Positions 1 through 11,114 of a stretch of DNA of 64,000 nt are shown here, one piece after another. The stretch is from assembly GCF_009389715.1 (NCBI RefSeq), contig NC_052393.1, positions 5,580,001 to 5,644,000 on the forward strand, in the 5' to 3' direction. Position 1 is the first letter of the stretch. Every line of letters begins with the position of its first letter. The stretch is from Phoenix dactylifera. Its lineage: Eukaryota > Streptophyta > Magnoliopsida > Arecales > Arecaceae. The translations under genes were made by a program, and so were the position numbers. The notes under the pieces are model-generated. The model worked only from the letters and a program-made list of their open reading frames with translations, was not told the origin of the DNA and ran no database searches.

Positions 1-460
1 CTTGGTTTTCATTGAGTTTCTCAGACACGTTAGCCAATTTGTGTGAAAACCACTCGTGTATGCAAGGATACAAATGGGCACTTGAATCTATATGTGATCA
101 AGATCGACCTTTTCGACCTTGAGAACTTTGTCTAACCATAATCTGAAGCCATAGATTGGGTTAAGCTCCAAATTATTTTCTAATGGGAATTAGGTGTAGT
201 AGAACAAGCAAACTTGCTCCTAGATCATGTATTAGCCACACCGGTGCTCATTAAAATCTTCGGTTAGAAGCTATTTCAGAGTAGCACACCTCACCTAACA
301 CTATTAATTGTTTATTATAAGTTGCTTTATGATACTAATTGTAAGATGATCAGCAGATCTACATGAGCACAAGTGAAATCTCGTTATGTTGATGATGCAT
401 CGCATTTATTATTTGAATTGCGTAAGCAGCGCATACAAAGTTATATATAAGACTTGGGGG
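1..460. other. Intergenic, nothing recognised
   Basis: AT-rich sequence with no convincing reading frame, RNA gene or repeat structure that I can identify. Confidence 0.5.
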
Positions 461-461
461 T

Positions 462-1022
462 CCTCATGAGAGCCTTTTTGTGGAACAAAACCGTGAGGGT
501 CGGAGCAGTACCTACGCGGACCTCTTAGCGTGCAGGCACGCTCAAAGCGGACAATACCTCGTAGGGGACGCGGTCTCTTTCTTTGCTCGGCCGGTGTGGG
601 CTACGCTGTTGCGCGGGCCCAAAAAACCACGCAACAGATGACGCCGTCTGTGGGAAGTGCCCTCTTGCCGCAGGCTACCCCCGGGACTGGGAGGCGCACT
701 GAACCTTCCCACTGGAGGGGCTATGTTGTGGGAGAGGCCGAACATAGTCCCACATCGGCTAACAGCGGAAAGGTTCTGTGCCTTATAATGAGGAGGGCGA
801 AGCCCTTTCCTCACGAGGGCCCTTTTTGTGGGACAAAACCGTGAGGGTTGGGGCAGTACCTACGCGGACCCTCGTGGCGTATGGCTCAGGGGCAGTACCT
901 ACGCGGATCCCCTAGCGTGCAGGCGCACCCAAAGCGAACAATACCTCGTGGGGGACGCGGTCTCTTTCTCTGCTCGGCCGGTGTGGGCTATGCTGTTGCA
1001 CGGGCCCAAAAAACCCCGCAAC
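462..1022 (+). repeat. Two-copy GC-rich tandem repeat, period about 348 bp
   Basis: Two copies of a GC-rich block begin near 462 and 813. Both carry the core CCTTTTTGTGG followed by ACAAAACCGTGAGGGT, then a CAGTACCTACGCGGA segment, a block rich in CGGCCGGTGTGGGCTA, and end in a CCCAAAAAACC run. The second copy also duplicates an internal 19-bp segment (850-868 and 889-907, 39 bp apart). The frames open here (for example 530-844) are by-products of the GC-rich repeat: the two copies do not keep one conserved product. The 170 bp between the copies carry the snRNA-type element listed at 747. The family is not one I can name. Confidence 0.7.
747..789 (+). promoter_or_regulatory. USE-like element plus TATA in a repeat
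   Basis: GTCCCACATCG at 747-757 exactly matches the plant U-snRNA upstream sequence element (RTCCCACATCG). TTATAAT follows at 783-789 after a 25-nt gap. In plants the close USE-TATA spacing is the RNA polymerase III (U6/U3) arrangement and a gap about one helical turn longer is the polymerase II one. No snRNA body follows, and a T-run (823-827) lies close to the expected start. This is probably a repeat-borne promoter-like module rather than a working snRNA gene. Confidence 0.4.
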
Positions 1023-1029
1023 AAGTATC

Positions 1030-2143
1030 TATTAAATAAAATAAATAAACATCACTTCCAGTTTTATATTCTAGGATTAAAGAGTGTCCGGGCCCTAATT
1101 ATACTAGAGATTGGTGGCTAAAGGTTGAAACCATTAGAGCATCAACAAGGCAACCCATGACATGTTCACCAAAAAGCCAAAGCACCATTATGATACCAAG
1201 GAGCCATAATTGTGTGCTAATCAATAGAAAGTAGATCATGTCTCCGAGCCTCTCCTGTTTAATTGCAGTCCGGAATGTTTATTCTAGAGGCATAGTTGCC
1301 TCCTTTGGAGACATTCTGATAAGATTAAGCATTGATTCCCAGCTAGTAAGTATAATGTAGGATAGTGAGATAATGATTGGTACTTTTATGATATTATCCA
1401 TGTTGTCTAATATAAATTATAGAGTAGACGACTATATTTATTTTTACAAGGCAATGAAGAGAAGTGTATAAGGAAAACCCAAATTCATTATCCATAATAT
1501 TCTATATATCTCTTGCTTTTCTTTCTCAGGCTTTCTTGACCTCATATTTTCTCCTACTCACATGCTTGAGGTGAGGACTTTCGGTTTTACTAGTTATTTT
1601 AAAAGATTTATTGGTGAGGATGGCAATGGATTTGGTGAACAACTCAAACCTTAATATCTGGAGAGAGTTAGGTCAAAGGTGGAACCAAACTTTCAAATAA
1701 AATTCCTAAATTAGCAAAGGCTTGGGCATGATTGGGGGTAAAATTGGATTGGTGATCATGGCATTGCTTTAATTAGAAAGTACGTACCAAACGAATTTTG
1801 GATAATATTGCTTCAGAAAATATTTATTTTGAAAATCAGACATTATAGTAGGCAAATTTACTTTTAGATTGTAAGAGCACTTATCGATTAATAATTTACA
1901 CTACATGTGATTTGATCCTGTTCGCCATATATCACAATGGACAATGTACTGCAATGGTAGCTATTTAAACAGGTAAATCGACGATGCTTGTACAAATCAA
2001 GGACTTTTTTTTTTAATGACCAAAGAGTTAGGGTAACTTTCCTCCCTAAAGACAAATGCAGAGCTTTGCGTCATATAGCAATCTATATTCTTCTTGCCAA
2101 ATACTTGCATCTATTATCTGGCATTTTAGTAGAGAATAAGCAT
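1030..2143. other. Intergenic, nothing recognised
   Basis: AT-rich unique-looking sequence. Short open frames (for example 1988-2176) show no family signature. Confidence 0.45.
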
Positions 2144-2204
2144 GTAACAACTCAGGTCCTCACCCAAAATGACTAATCGAAAGATATTATTTGGGCTCTT
2201 TGAT

Positions 2205-2251
2205 CCTGTATAAGTACCCAAAATCTATCCAGCGAATAATCGATGTGGGAT
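2205..2251 (-). promoter_or_regulatory. USE-like element plus TATA-like box in repeat unit 1
   Basis: On the minus strand, ATCCCACATCG (2251-2241) is an exact match to the plant snRNA USE consensus. It is followed after 27 nt by TTATACAGG (2213-2205). Unit 2 has the same layout but with a substitution in the USE (cgatgtggaac on the plus strand). Whether it drives transcription is unknown. Confidence 0.35.
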
Positions 2252-2805
2252 TAAACATACGCCCGCATGAGTCCTCACATACTCTCTCCGTTCAAGCCCT
2301 GACGTCCTCGTCAGGCTAAGGATTCAAATCCATTCAAATCTAATCACAAACACTATGATCGACCCGTAGTCAGCCCCAATGGATCTGTACTGCAGTGTCC
2401 CCTAGTTCATATAGGTTATGGGCCAGGTTCGCCTTGATACCATTTGTAACAACCCAGGACCTCATCCAAAATGGCTAACCGAAAGGTATTATTTGGGTTC
2501 CTTGATCGTGTATGAGTACCTAAGATCAACCCAGCAAATAACCGATGTGGAACTAAACATACACCCGCACAGATCCTCACATACTTCCTCCGTTCAAGCC
2601 CTGACGTCTTCATCAGGCTAAGGGTTCAAATCTATTCAAATCTAATCACAAATACCACGATCAGCCAGTGGTCAGCCCTAATGGATTCATGCTGCAGTTT
2701 TTCCTAGTCTACATAGGTTATAGGCCAGGTCCGTTCTGATACTATTTATAACAACCCAAGACCTCACCCAAAATGGCTATCCGAAAGGTATTATTTGGAT
2801 TTCTT

Positions 2806-2855
2806 GATTATATATAAGTACCCAAAATCTATCCAGTAAATAATCGATGTGGGAC
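2806..2855 (-). promoter_or_regulatory. USE-like element plus TATA box in repeat unit 3
   Basis: On the minus strand, GTCCCACATCG (2855-2845) is an exact USE match, followed after 27 nt by TTATATATAATC (2817-2806), which is a good TATA box. Of the three units this one has the most promoter-like layout. Confidence 0.4.
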
Positions 2856-2889
2856 TAAATACATGCATGTACGGATCCTCACATAATTA

Positions 2890-3887
2890 CTGCACCATTT
2901 TTTGCTTGATTTCTTGTCCCATGCGATGATTCCTTCCGAATGCCAGATTCGAGATGGGGAATCAATGAAACCTTTTAGCCAACTAGAGGATGACCGGATC
3001 TAGGACACACCTCAAGGAATGAGCCATCACATCATTGCCAAACCTAAGTAGTTAGGGTCGATTGAAACATCACCATATCCAATGATGGGACTGAGCTTGG
3101 GATGTGTCAAACATCCAGGAACATGCGAACCAGCAAATTACACGCAATCTGCAATAACTTAGGCTGTTAATAATCCCATGACCACACTTCTCCTTATCAC
3201 GTGCATGCATGCATGCGTTTTACGTGTTGATTGAGCTAGAAGGAATAAAGTGATATCATGTTCGATGCAAATTCGAATGGGAATCTTGAAGCTAAGACCA
3301 CATCCATTTTTCTTTTCTTTTCTTTTCTTTTCTTTTCTTTTCTTTTCCAGAGGATGCCTGTGCTCAACTTGCCGGCATTTTACTTTATCCACAGACCAAG
3401 AAAGGACCCAAGAGGAAACGATCGAATGCTGACAACAAACACTGGAGTCCAACCAATTGTTGCATGCGGCCTTTATTGCTGATGTCCGGATCTATAGAAC
3501 AGTTGGTACAAAAGATCATTCTCTTTTTCCATCCAAGATAGAGGTGGGGGCATGGTGGCATGGGCTAAAACCAATGATATAAATGGGACAAGTCACAAAA
3601 ACTTTGAATCGTATGCATCGATCCAGTGAACGATTGCTAGCTCGGAGAGCCAAACATCATCTCCAACGACTCTTGCACCTCTCTTTATCTTTCAGAGATT
3701 GTCAAGTGTCGCCATTGCTTTATTCCTTGGGGAGCTCCTCTTTTTGTGCACTTTATACTGTTTGTTTGCACACGCTAGCTTGGCTCCTTAAAACTAAACT
3801 ATCACCATCACGATTTATCCTGAGCAAGAATAGTTAGGAATAGGTTATATATATACTGACCTTGGTCTTCTTCTGTAATAGCACATG

Positions 3888-3921
<34 letters not shown>

Positions 3922-5064
3922 TCCCACTTGCCATTGGGATATGTCAAGCAACGAGGCGTAGGTTATTTGCAATTCAGGCATTAAATTGATTGCCTATTCT
4001 ATATCTTGATCCTGCCTCTAGGGTCTGGGCTTGTCTTTAAGGAGCCTGGCAAGCTATGTGGGCATTATTCTAGCCAACCCACTAACAATCACCTTGAGTG
4101 AACCCTTTTTTGGCAGCCATAGGATGCCTCTGGGAATCACATACCTTCGAAGCCAAACGAAAAACATTTAAATGCCGTTGGGACCATGTGGTTGAGGGAC
4201 AGGTACTGGCTTGCTATCTGTGTGGTATTGTTCTCACAAGTGGTAGGTGGTCACACAGGAAAAGAAAAAGGGGTCTTGCTCTAGGTTTGTTTGGATATAA
4301 AAGCCCCTTCACATGTCAAGGGAAACGCATACTTGCTTCTTAAATTTTGAAGGGTGGATGCCATGACTATGCGCATCTCTCATAAATTTTACAAAAGACA
4401 TGCAAGTTTACATGCTGCAGCAGAATTTCGCGCCGATTAAAGGCTTTCTATATGAGCAAATTTTCTTTTCATCATCCTTTGCGAGAATGAATCACTTATC
4501 ATTATTTTCTATTGGAAACCAAACTGCGAACCAAGTTTGCTTTGGTAGAACAAATAGATACAAAAATGCCAGATTAGAATTTTAGGGTTTTAGGTTAATT
4601 TTCATTTTAAATGCATGAGATTGACGATTGTCTCTAGGTTCATATCGCAGTCGAACATCGCATGCCACTTGGATGTCGCTTGGATCGTTCATGCTCCAAT
4701 GACCACAGTGCATGGTGAGGCATGTCATTTTCATCCATTTTATCATGAGTAATTGGATGGTTAGAGAAGCAGAGGGTCTTAGGAGGTCCTTCACCTCAAC
4801 CCATGCACTTAGAAGGTCCTTGCTTTCTAGTGTGTTTTCTGATCAACAAAAAAAAAGGAAAAAGGTTAAAAAAAAATTGAGGCAAGAAATTTTAGAAGAT
4901 ATATTATTTATTCATGGATGAAGGGATTAATATGCAATCTAAAACAATAAACATCCTAAAATGCTATATTTAGTTATAAAATAGGATTCCCTTCTAGAGG
5001 AGGTCAGATGATTTTGATAACTTTATGCGGCAAACTTGCACCCACTCTCAACTTATAGATGCCT
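2890..5064. other. Intergenic with simple repeats
   Basis: No supported gene. It contains a (CTTTT)n run near 3310-3347 and an (AT)n run near 3891-3919. A frame at 3583-3837 just downstream of GATATAAATG was considered, but its translation shows no domain or composition suggesting a gene. Confidence 0.5.
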
Positions 5065-7134
5065 TGTAAGACCCTGGCACTGGGCCCGGTCCACTTGACC
5101 GGCCCAGCCACCAGTTCCGGCCTCACGTGCGTCGCACGGTGAGGAGGGGGATCCATCCCGAAGAACCCGGGATCCCCTAGTTTTAGGGCTCTTCCCTCTT
5201 CTCCTTGAGGCCATCCGAGAAGAGCTGCCAAACTCTGCTTCTGGTTTGGGGGTTCTTCTTCCTCGTGCTCCACCCGAGAGAGAGAGAGAGAGAGAGAGGC
5301 GTTGAAGCCCGATCCTCTTCGGTTCGGGAGGTCCTTTTCCTCCATTGCCGCCGGAGAGAAAAAGCCGTCGGATCCTTACGGGGAGCGAGGTAAGTGTTCC
5401 TCGCCTTCATCTCTTTCTCTTTTGATGCTTAGCCATGAGTTACCAAGGTTTGAGCAGGCCAAATGCCGAAAATTAATTCAAAAAGGAGGAGCTTTGTTTG
5501 GCCCGAGTGCTCCACTGTCGGCTCGTGCACCGCCGCCAGCCACTTGGGGTGGTCGGGCTTGCTCCGCCGCCTCCTGCTGCCATCGGGGCCGGCCACCATG
5601 GCCGCCCCTGAGTCCGACCGAGAGGGAAGACGAAGGGGGAGGTGGGTCACGGATCCCCTGTTTTGAAGAAGAAGAGAGAGATTTATCTCTTCTCCTCTCT
5701 CTCCTCTCTTCTCCCTCTCTTTCTCTTTCTCTCTCCTATTTTTCTCTCCACCTGAAACTCCTCTCTCTAGTAGAGAACCCTTCGCAGTGAATTTTGGTTG
5801 ACCTTGGGGAGGGGTCCTGATCCCGAGGTGTCGGGCACTTCTACATGATCGGTCTTGGAAGGATGTTACAATTTAATTTTCCATATTATGATGAGTTTTA
5901 AAAGAAGAATATGATTTTTGGATATTAGGCTCTACGGGAGATTTGCGAAATTAATTAGATTTGTTGTGGATCGCGTTCGCAAGATAAGTAATGTAACCTT
6001 TTTCTAGATTTATCGACAAATTATAAATATTTTCTTGAGTTGAATTATTCTTAATTTACAAATTTGATGCATGGTATTATATGCCCATTTTTAAAATATA
6101 ACATGATTCTGATTGAACGTATTGCTTTTGATATTAATTGTGTTTGATTGATTTAGTATCGTATTCTTTTTGGTCTGGAACATTGAACATAATATAAGAA
6201 AAGATAATAACTCGAAATAGATTCAGACTCGCAGTTGAGCTATGTTGAGAACCCTGCCAATGAGTGCTAATACATTGGTACATACCATAAGAAGATAAGT
6301 CGGTGATATGACCCTGCCACACGATGATGTGGTCATAGTTCCTCACTATTGAGTGAATCCGATAAATTAAAAGAAATTAAGTTATGAACGATATTTGGGT
6401 TTTGACACTGCGTGTTTTCAGAACTGAAATATAAAACAGAGAACTAATTGAATTTCGGCTTGGCTATGTTGAGGACCCTGCTAATGGGGGTAGATACGTT
6501 GGCAATTGACCATCCTAAAGGACTCAGCGCAAGAAGATTAGTCGGTGTTATGATCCTGCCACAGGGAACATGTGGTCATAGTCCAGAATCGACAAGATGG
6601 ATTGAATATTTGAAAGAATTCGAATCCATGAAAAGAATTCTAAGAATTTAAGAAAAATGTGGATTTCTATTTTAATACTGCATATGCACTTACTTTCTGC
6701 ATATTATTGTCTGGTTTATCTAGTTAGATTATTCATTTCTTACTGGGCTGTTTAGCTCATTATGTAAGTTCTTGTTATTTTATAGATCCGAAGAATTAGC
6801 TTGATCCGGAGTTTTATAAACGGGAGAGCGACTAGAAGAACTGAGGCACAAGTTATCTTAGATTAAAATTTATTTAAGTTAAATTGTTATCTTGGACAAT
6901 TATTATAATTGTTAGATATTGCAAGGTTTTGTTATTTAAAGAACTAAGTTTTACATGTTGGTAGTTTATTATTCCGCTGCATATTTAGAACCGTGAGACT
7001 TTATAAATTGAGTTAGTTAATGAAATAAGAATGCATTTTAATAGTTGAATGATTTTAGTTAAATATTTGAGATATTTTGTTAAGATGCTTTGCATGCTTG
7101 TGGAGAGAGTTTTCTACGGATCGGAGGCGTGACA
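5065..7134 (+). mobile_element. Probable solo LTR of a plant Ty3/gypsy-type retrotransposon
   Basis: The element begins TGTAAGACCC and ends GGAGGCGTGACA, a start and end typical of long plant gypsy LTRs (TG..CA with short imperfect terminal inversion). It is about 2,070 bp and holds a GC-rich leader with (GA)n and (CT)n tracts at 5277-5297 and 5690-5765. The AT-rich 3' half contains a duplicated block: GCTATGTTGAG near 6239 and again near 6464, about 225 bp apart, each followed by a CCTGCCACA segment. No tRNA primer-binding site follows the right end and no polypurine tract precedes the left end, so it looks solo. I could not find a 5-bp target duplication (TGCCT versus AATCA), so the ends may be off or recombined. 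Confidence 0.45.
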
Positions 7135-9240
7135 AATCAGTTGCAATACTTATAAAATGGGCATTGCATGGCACAAGTGTGCGATGAGTTTTGGAAGAAG
7201 GCAACAAGATTCAAGTTTTGTTCCACCCACAAAAGCTGCTCGGTCTTTGAGCTTGTGACTAACATTTTGTCTTGGTACCCAACGAGAGAGCTTCAAGACC
7301 AAGGCTATAATTGTAGATAGAGTCTTGGTGGGGGAGAAGCCTCGTATTATTTCCACCACACGTTCTCGTCCCTCCGCAATCCACAGCTCTCACGTACGTC
7401 CTTCTTCCCAAGGACCACAATTCCATGCTCCACGTCAACTCGCCGAAGGGCTCGGGAGAATCCAACTGCAGGGTCAATTAATTAGATCGTCAGGATCTAT
7501 ATCTCTTAATATCTCGTTGACATGTAGGTGTGCTTGTTCTTCCAAAGCCTAGAAGGTCAAAAGCACGAGTCTATCGAGACCAAAACATTTTGGGATCATC
7601 TGAAAGATCTTGCATCGCATTGTTGGACTAGGTCAAATATTTGTTTATGGTAAAAACAAGAAAGAAAAAATAGATAAGTTGATGTTACCGACATGCCGTT
7701 GCAGATACAGGACATGTCCGTGTCCTGCGACGCACCGTGGCATGGTGACAAGCCGAGATTTTGGACCATGACTTGAAAAAAAGCTCGCCTACCCGAGCCA
7801 GAGCCAAGAAATGGTTTAGTTAGTAGCCACATCACTCCACGCAAAAGTTAAAAAAGAGGAGGTAGCCCCCATACCTTTCACTTTGGCATAGAGACTTGTA
7901 TGACTGTCCAATCCTCTTCCAGTCTTCTTTTTCTTTTCCTGCATAGAAGATTCTCCATGGGCGGTGGAATTTGAAATCACAGCCACAAGTTCATTGATGG
8001 CGATATTTTTTTTCCCCTCAACCTTGGTCCTTTAATTAGCATGAGTTAATTAGTTCATCACGACACTTTATTTTCGATATAATGGTCGAAATCAAGCTCA
8101 TCAGGATAGGGAACAAAGTGACAAATTAAGTATGAAATCTTCTCGACTTTAGCCTACCATACTATAGTAGATTGGAAACTTTCTTGCGCAGCGGAAGTTT
8201 GGTGAAAATGATAGGGTAGCTACTAGATTTACTCCTAATGTCGAAGGACGTATCATATCCGATCGTTGCTCTTCAAAGGAATACTCATTTTTTCTTTTAC
8301 TTCTCGCTTGTTTGGTGAGGTAGGTGTAGATGGGAGCAGCTTAGCAAGCTCCACTTATGCGAGGTTTAGTTTGATAAGCAAGCGTGTTACGCCGATATCG
8401 GTGAATACTATATAGGCATGTGACCTATAAGTACACCATGTGTCCTCATGTCTATATGTTCTTCTTTTTTTTTTTTAATTGTAAACAAAAAAAGCCTCAA
8501 GAAAGACGGCTTATTAGTGACAAGGTTGAATTTAATCATCCCCTAAATAAATTCTCTTATTTTTCAATGTGTGGAATGCATTTTTGGGCTACTTTGTTTG
8601 GTTTCAATCCTTTTTGCACTGACATAAACTTGTCAAGTAGTTCCAATATAGTTCCAATACTCATCATTGATTTTTTTTTGTTAATTAAAACTTAATTTCA
8701 GAATCTTTGATTGCTAGATAAAAAGATGCGGCTATTGGGCCAAGCCAAACTTTATGCTTGACAAGAAAAACCGAACCCTGCCTATCCAGTCTTCTTAGAA
8801 AAAGTCTTGTACAAAGAAAGACAAGGAAAAAGTTAAAACAAGCGTGAATGACCAAACTGGATTGGTCATTGTTTTCTCACCAAACCCAACTCGCTTTCAT
8901 GGACTAAGTCTAAATCCAGCTAGGTCACACTTATGATAAGCTTGACTTGAGATATGCATCAGAACTCAGAAGAATCTGAAAGAAGAAAGGCTATTTGAAT
9001 CTTGACCTAAATAGTTACAAAATCGAGGATGCAAGCCTGGAGGATATAAACTCCGTTCCAATCGAGGCAAGCGGTGCTTTTCCTCTGGGTTTCGACAGTC
9101 TTCAAGTGTAGCTCAAAATGACATGAGCCAGATGGAGGTCAGCTTGGTTACAAAATGAGCCGAGCTTGAGCTAAGCTTGACGTGCGCATGCATGCTTGTT
9201 TCATTTACACCTTTAATTTTTAATACAATTTTAGATCGTC
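7135..9240. other. Intergenic, nothing recognised
   Basis: Mixed composition with no protein or RNA gene that I can support. Frames such as 7325-7552 and 8420-8695 have no recognisable motifs. Confidence 0.45.
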
Positions 9241-9554
9241 TGTTATAGAATCACGTAACAACCTACATCACCCATAATATTTTTCTTTACTAACATGATC
9301 CTATATTAACCTATATTGTTTTCCTTATACGAAGTCAGTACACAAATATATATAACTCTTGAGATATACCAAATGCGATGGAACAGAGAAATAAAATTAT
9401 TTTTCTCTTCTTCTACAAATATCTTAACATGGCATCAAAGCCACCGATCACCAAATCTACTGCCGCCATCTTTTCCGTCTTTGCTATGGTCGTCGTTATT
9501 ATGTCTAGAAACTTTGAAGACCCTTATTGCCGATTTATCGATCTCTATTTTCTG

Positions 9555-9720
9555 TTGAATCAACATTCGAAGATCCTTTATTTTCTGGTGGATTTGCAGA
9601 TTCTCTATTTATTAGAGAATCAACATTCGAAGATCCCATATTTCTTAGTAGATCTATATATCTTCTATTTTTGGTAGATTAACATCCAAAGATGCTTTAT
9701 TTTCTAATGGATCTGTAGCT
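9555..9720 (+). repeat. Three degenerate copies of a ~60-bp repeat inside the element
   Basis: AATCAACATTCGAAGATCC, or a close variant, occurs three times (near 9558, 9619 and 9679). Each copy is followed by a TTATTTTCT..GGAT segment, giving a degenerate array inside the miniature LTR element. Confidence 0.6.
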
Positions 9721-9964
9721 CCTCTCCACCACTTTTGTTATTAGTTCTAAATTTTCAGTCGTCTCTCCTCACCGTCGCGTGGCTCATTTCTCTCTGTCTC
9801 CGATTTTATCTGCTGTCTCTAGCTCTTTTACAATCCAGTTCGAAATCTTTTACTCCTCTTTTATGGTACCTCCGTCTACAAGGATCGTCAACCTTTGGTT
9901 GTCTTCTCTCTAAGCCTTGCCCTCGTTGTAACTGTCATTTTTTATATGTCTTCTCATTGCCACA

Positions 9965-10440
9965 TCATTAAACAAGTCAATTAGCTACATCGACAAATAT
10001 GTCAGTCTGTCATGTCAGTCAAATACATCAATAGACACACCGGTTTGCTATATTAGTCAGTCATATCAGTGGACGCATTAGTTAGCTACATCAACATTGT
10101 AAAATACATCAGTTTGCTACATTAACTTCCTGATCTACTACATCAGTTTTTAAGCTGCTATGTCTGTTTCTATTTTGTCATATTAAATTCTGTATCGACA
10201 CATCATCTTGATACATCAGTCTACCATATCGGCTTTTGAGTTGCTATGTCGGCTTTTAATTTGCTACATCAGCTTTCGAACTACTATAACAGCTCGTGTC
10301 CTGCTACATTAGGCTTTGTGCTGCCATGTTAGCTTTCGATCTACCACCACATCAGCTTCTAAGTTTGTATGTCAGCTCCTGAGCTGATACTTCAGCTCTT
10401 GATCTAGTACATCAATTTTTAGGTACATTCATGATCTAGT
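9965..10440 (+). repeat. Degenerate short-unit array with CTACATCAG core
   Basis: The words CTACATCAG, GCTATGTC and TACATCAGT recur every 15-35 bp across almost 500 bp, a strongly decayed short tandem array filling the 3' half of the miniature LTR element. It has stops in every frame. Confidence 0.55.
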
Positions 10441-10692
10441 TTCCAAACTCAAGTTGGCACACATAGTACTGTCTTGAATTTGAGGGGACATGTTAGCATA
10501 ATTTTAGAAATCACATAAGAACCTATATTGCCTATAATATTTTTCTTTATTAGCATTATTTTATATTAGCCTATATTATTTTTCTTATACGAAGCCTGTA
10601 CATGAGTATATATAACTCCAAAGATGCACTAAATGTAATGAAATAAAAAAGTAAAATTATTTTTCTATCTTCTTTCTATAAATATTTTAACA

Positions 10693-11114
10693 AGGTTGTC
10701 TCACCTGCGGTCTTTCTGCACAAAACCGCACTACGTACCCTTCCGGGGGAAAGGTGCAGAAAGATCACTGGAGATGGTCACCGTTTGAAGTGGTTTGGAG
10801 TCTAGAACTTGGGTTAAGAGTCGTTAGAATTATTGGTCAACTGGTTCAAGTTTGATGGGCCCCAGTGTTGACTGGGTCGAGCACAGCGTATGTATTGACG
10901 GTTACGGTACTGCATTTGACTGCAGGCTCAGGAATCTCCCGCCTATCATGGTCTTGGATCCACTTGCATTCTAGTTAACACCAGCGCAAAGATATTTGGT
11001 GCTCGACCTCAAGGGGTGCTAATGGCCGCCAGAGCTCAGCCAAGCTTTTCCTACCTCGTCTTAGTAAGCCATATAAGCAAGCCGACTTCATGTTCATAAA
11101 GGCTTCCTACAAGG
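10693..11114. other. Intergenic, short hairpin only
   Basis: TCTTTCTGCAC (10711-10721) and GTGCAGAAAGA (10754-10764) form perfect 11-bp inverted arms around a GC-rich 32-nt loop. Otherwise this is probably retroelement debris leading into the RNase H fragment. Confidence 0.45.

Larger units (their letters stand above)
2144..2886. repeat. 302-bp tandem repeat, two full units plus a partial third
   Basis: Units start at 2144, 2446 and 2748, each with a GTAACAACYCAGG-like opening, so the period is 302 bp twice over. The first two units run full length and include a CCGTTCAAGCCCTGACGT block, a CATTCAAATCTAATCACAAA block and a terminal ATACCATTTGTAA junction. The third is cut off near 2886, after its CACATA. 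The copies differ by many substitutions, so the array is old. No protein is conserved between units. Each unit carries, on the minus strand, a USE-like site and a TATA-like site (listed separately). Confidence 0.8.
9241..10692 (+). mobile_element. Miniature LTR retrotransposon (copia-like, non-autonomous)
   Basis: Two direct repeats of about 190-200 bp flank the element: LTR 1 at 9241-9429 and LTR 2 at 10491-10692. Both start TGTTA and end TTAACA, and both share long blocks such as ATAATATTTTTCTTTA. Immediately after LTR 1 comes TGGCATCAAAGCC (9430-9442), a near match to the initiator-tRNA-Met primer-binding site. Just before LTR 2 is TTGAGGGGACA, a polypurine tract. The interior is only about 1.06 kb and encodes no protease, integrase or polymerase. 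It opens with a short gag-like frame (ATGGCATCAAAG at 9429). TRIM/SMART elements have this organisation, though this one is longer than classic TRIMs. No target-site duplication was found (TCGTC versus AGGTT). Confidence 0.7.

Noticed and set aside
747..830. A functional U6/U3-type snRNA gene
   Set aside because: USE and TATA are present, but no snRNA body follows and a T-run lies near the expected start.
530..1121. Frames of 60-104 codons in the GC-rich block
   Set aside because: They come from a duplicated non-coding repeat. The two copies do not preserve a shared protein and no motif is present.
3583..3837. An 84-codon frame downstream of a TATA-like GATATAAATG
   Set aside because: No domain, no splice continuation and no supporting codon pattern.
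5302..5790. A 162-codon frame in GC-rich DNA
   Set aside because: It lies in an LTR-like leader with (GA)n and (CT)n tracts and has low-complexity Ser/Leu content with no domain.
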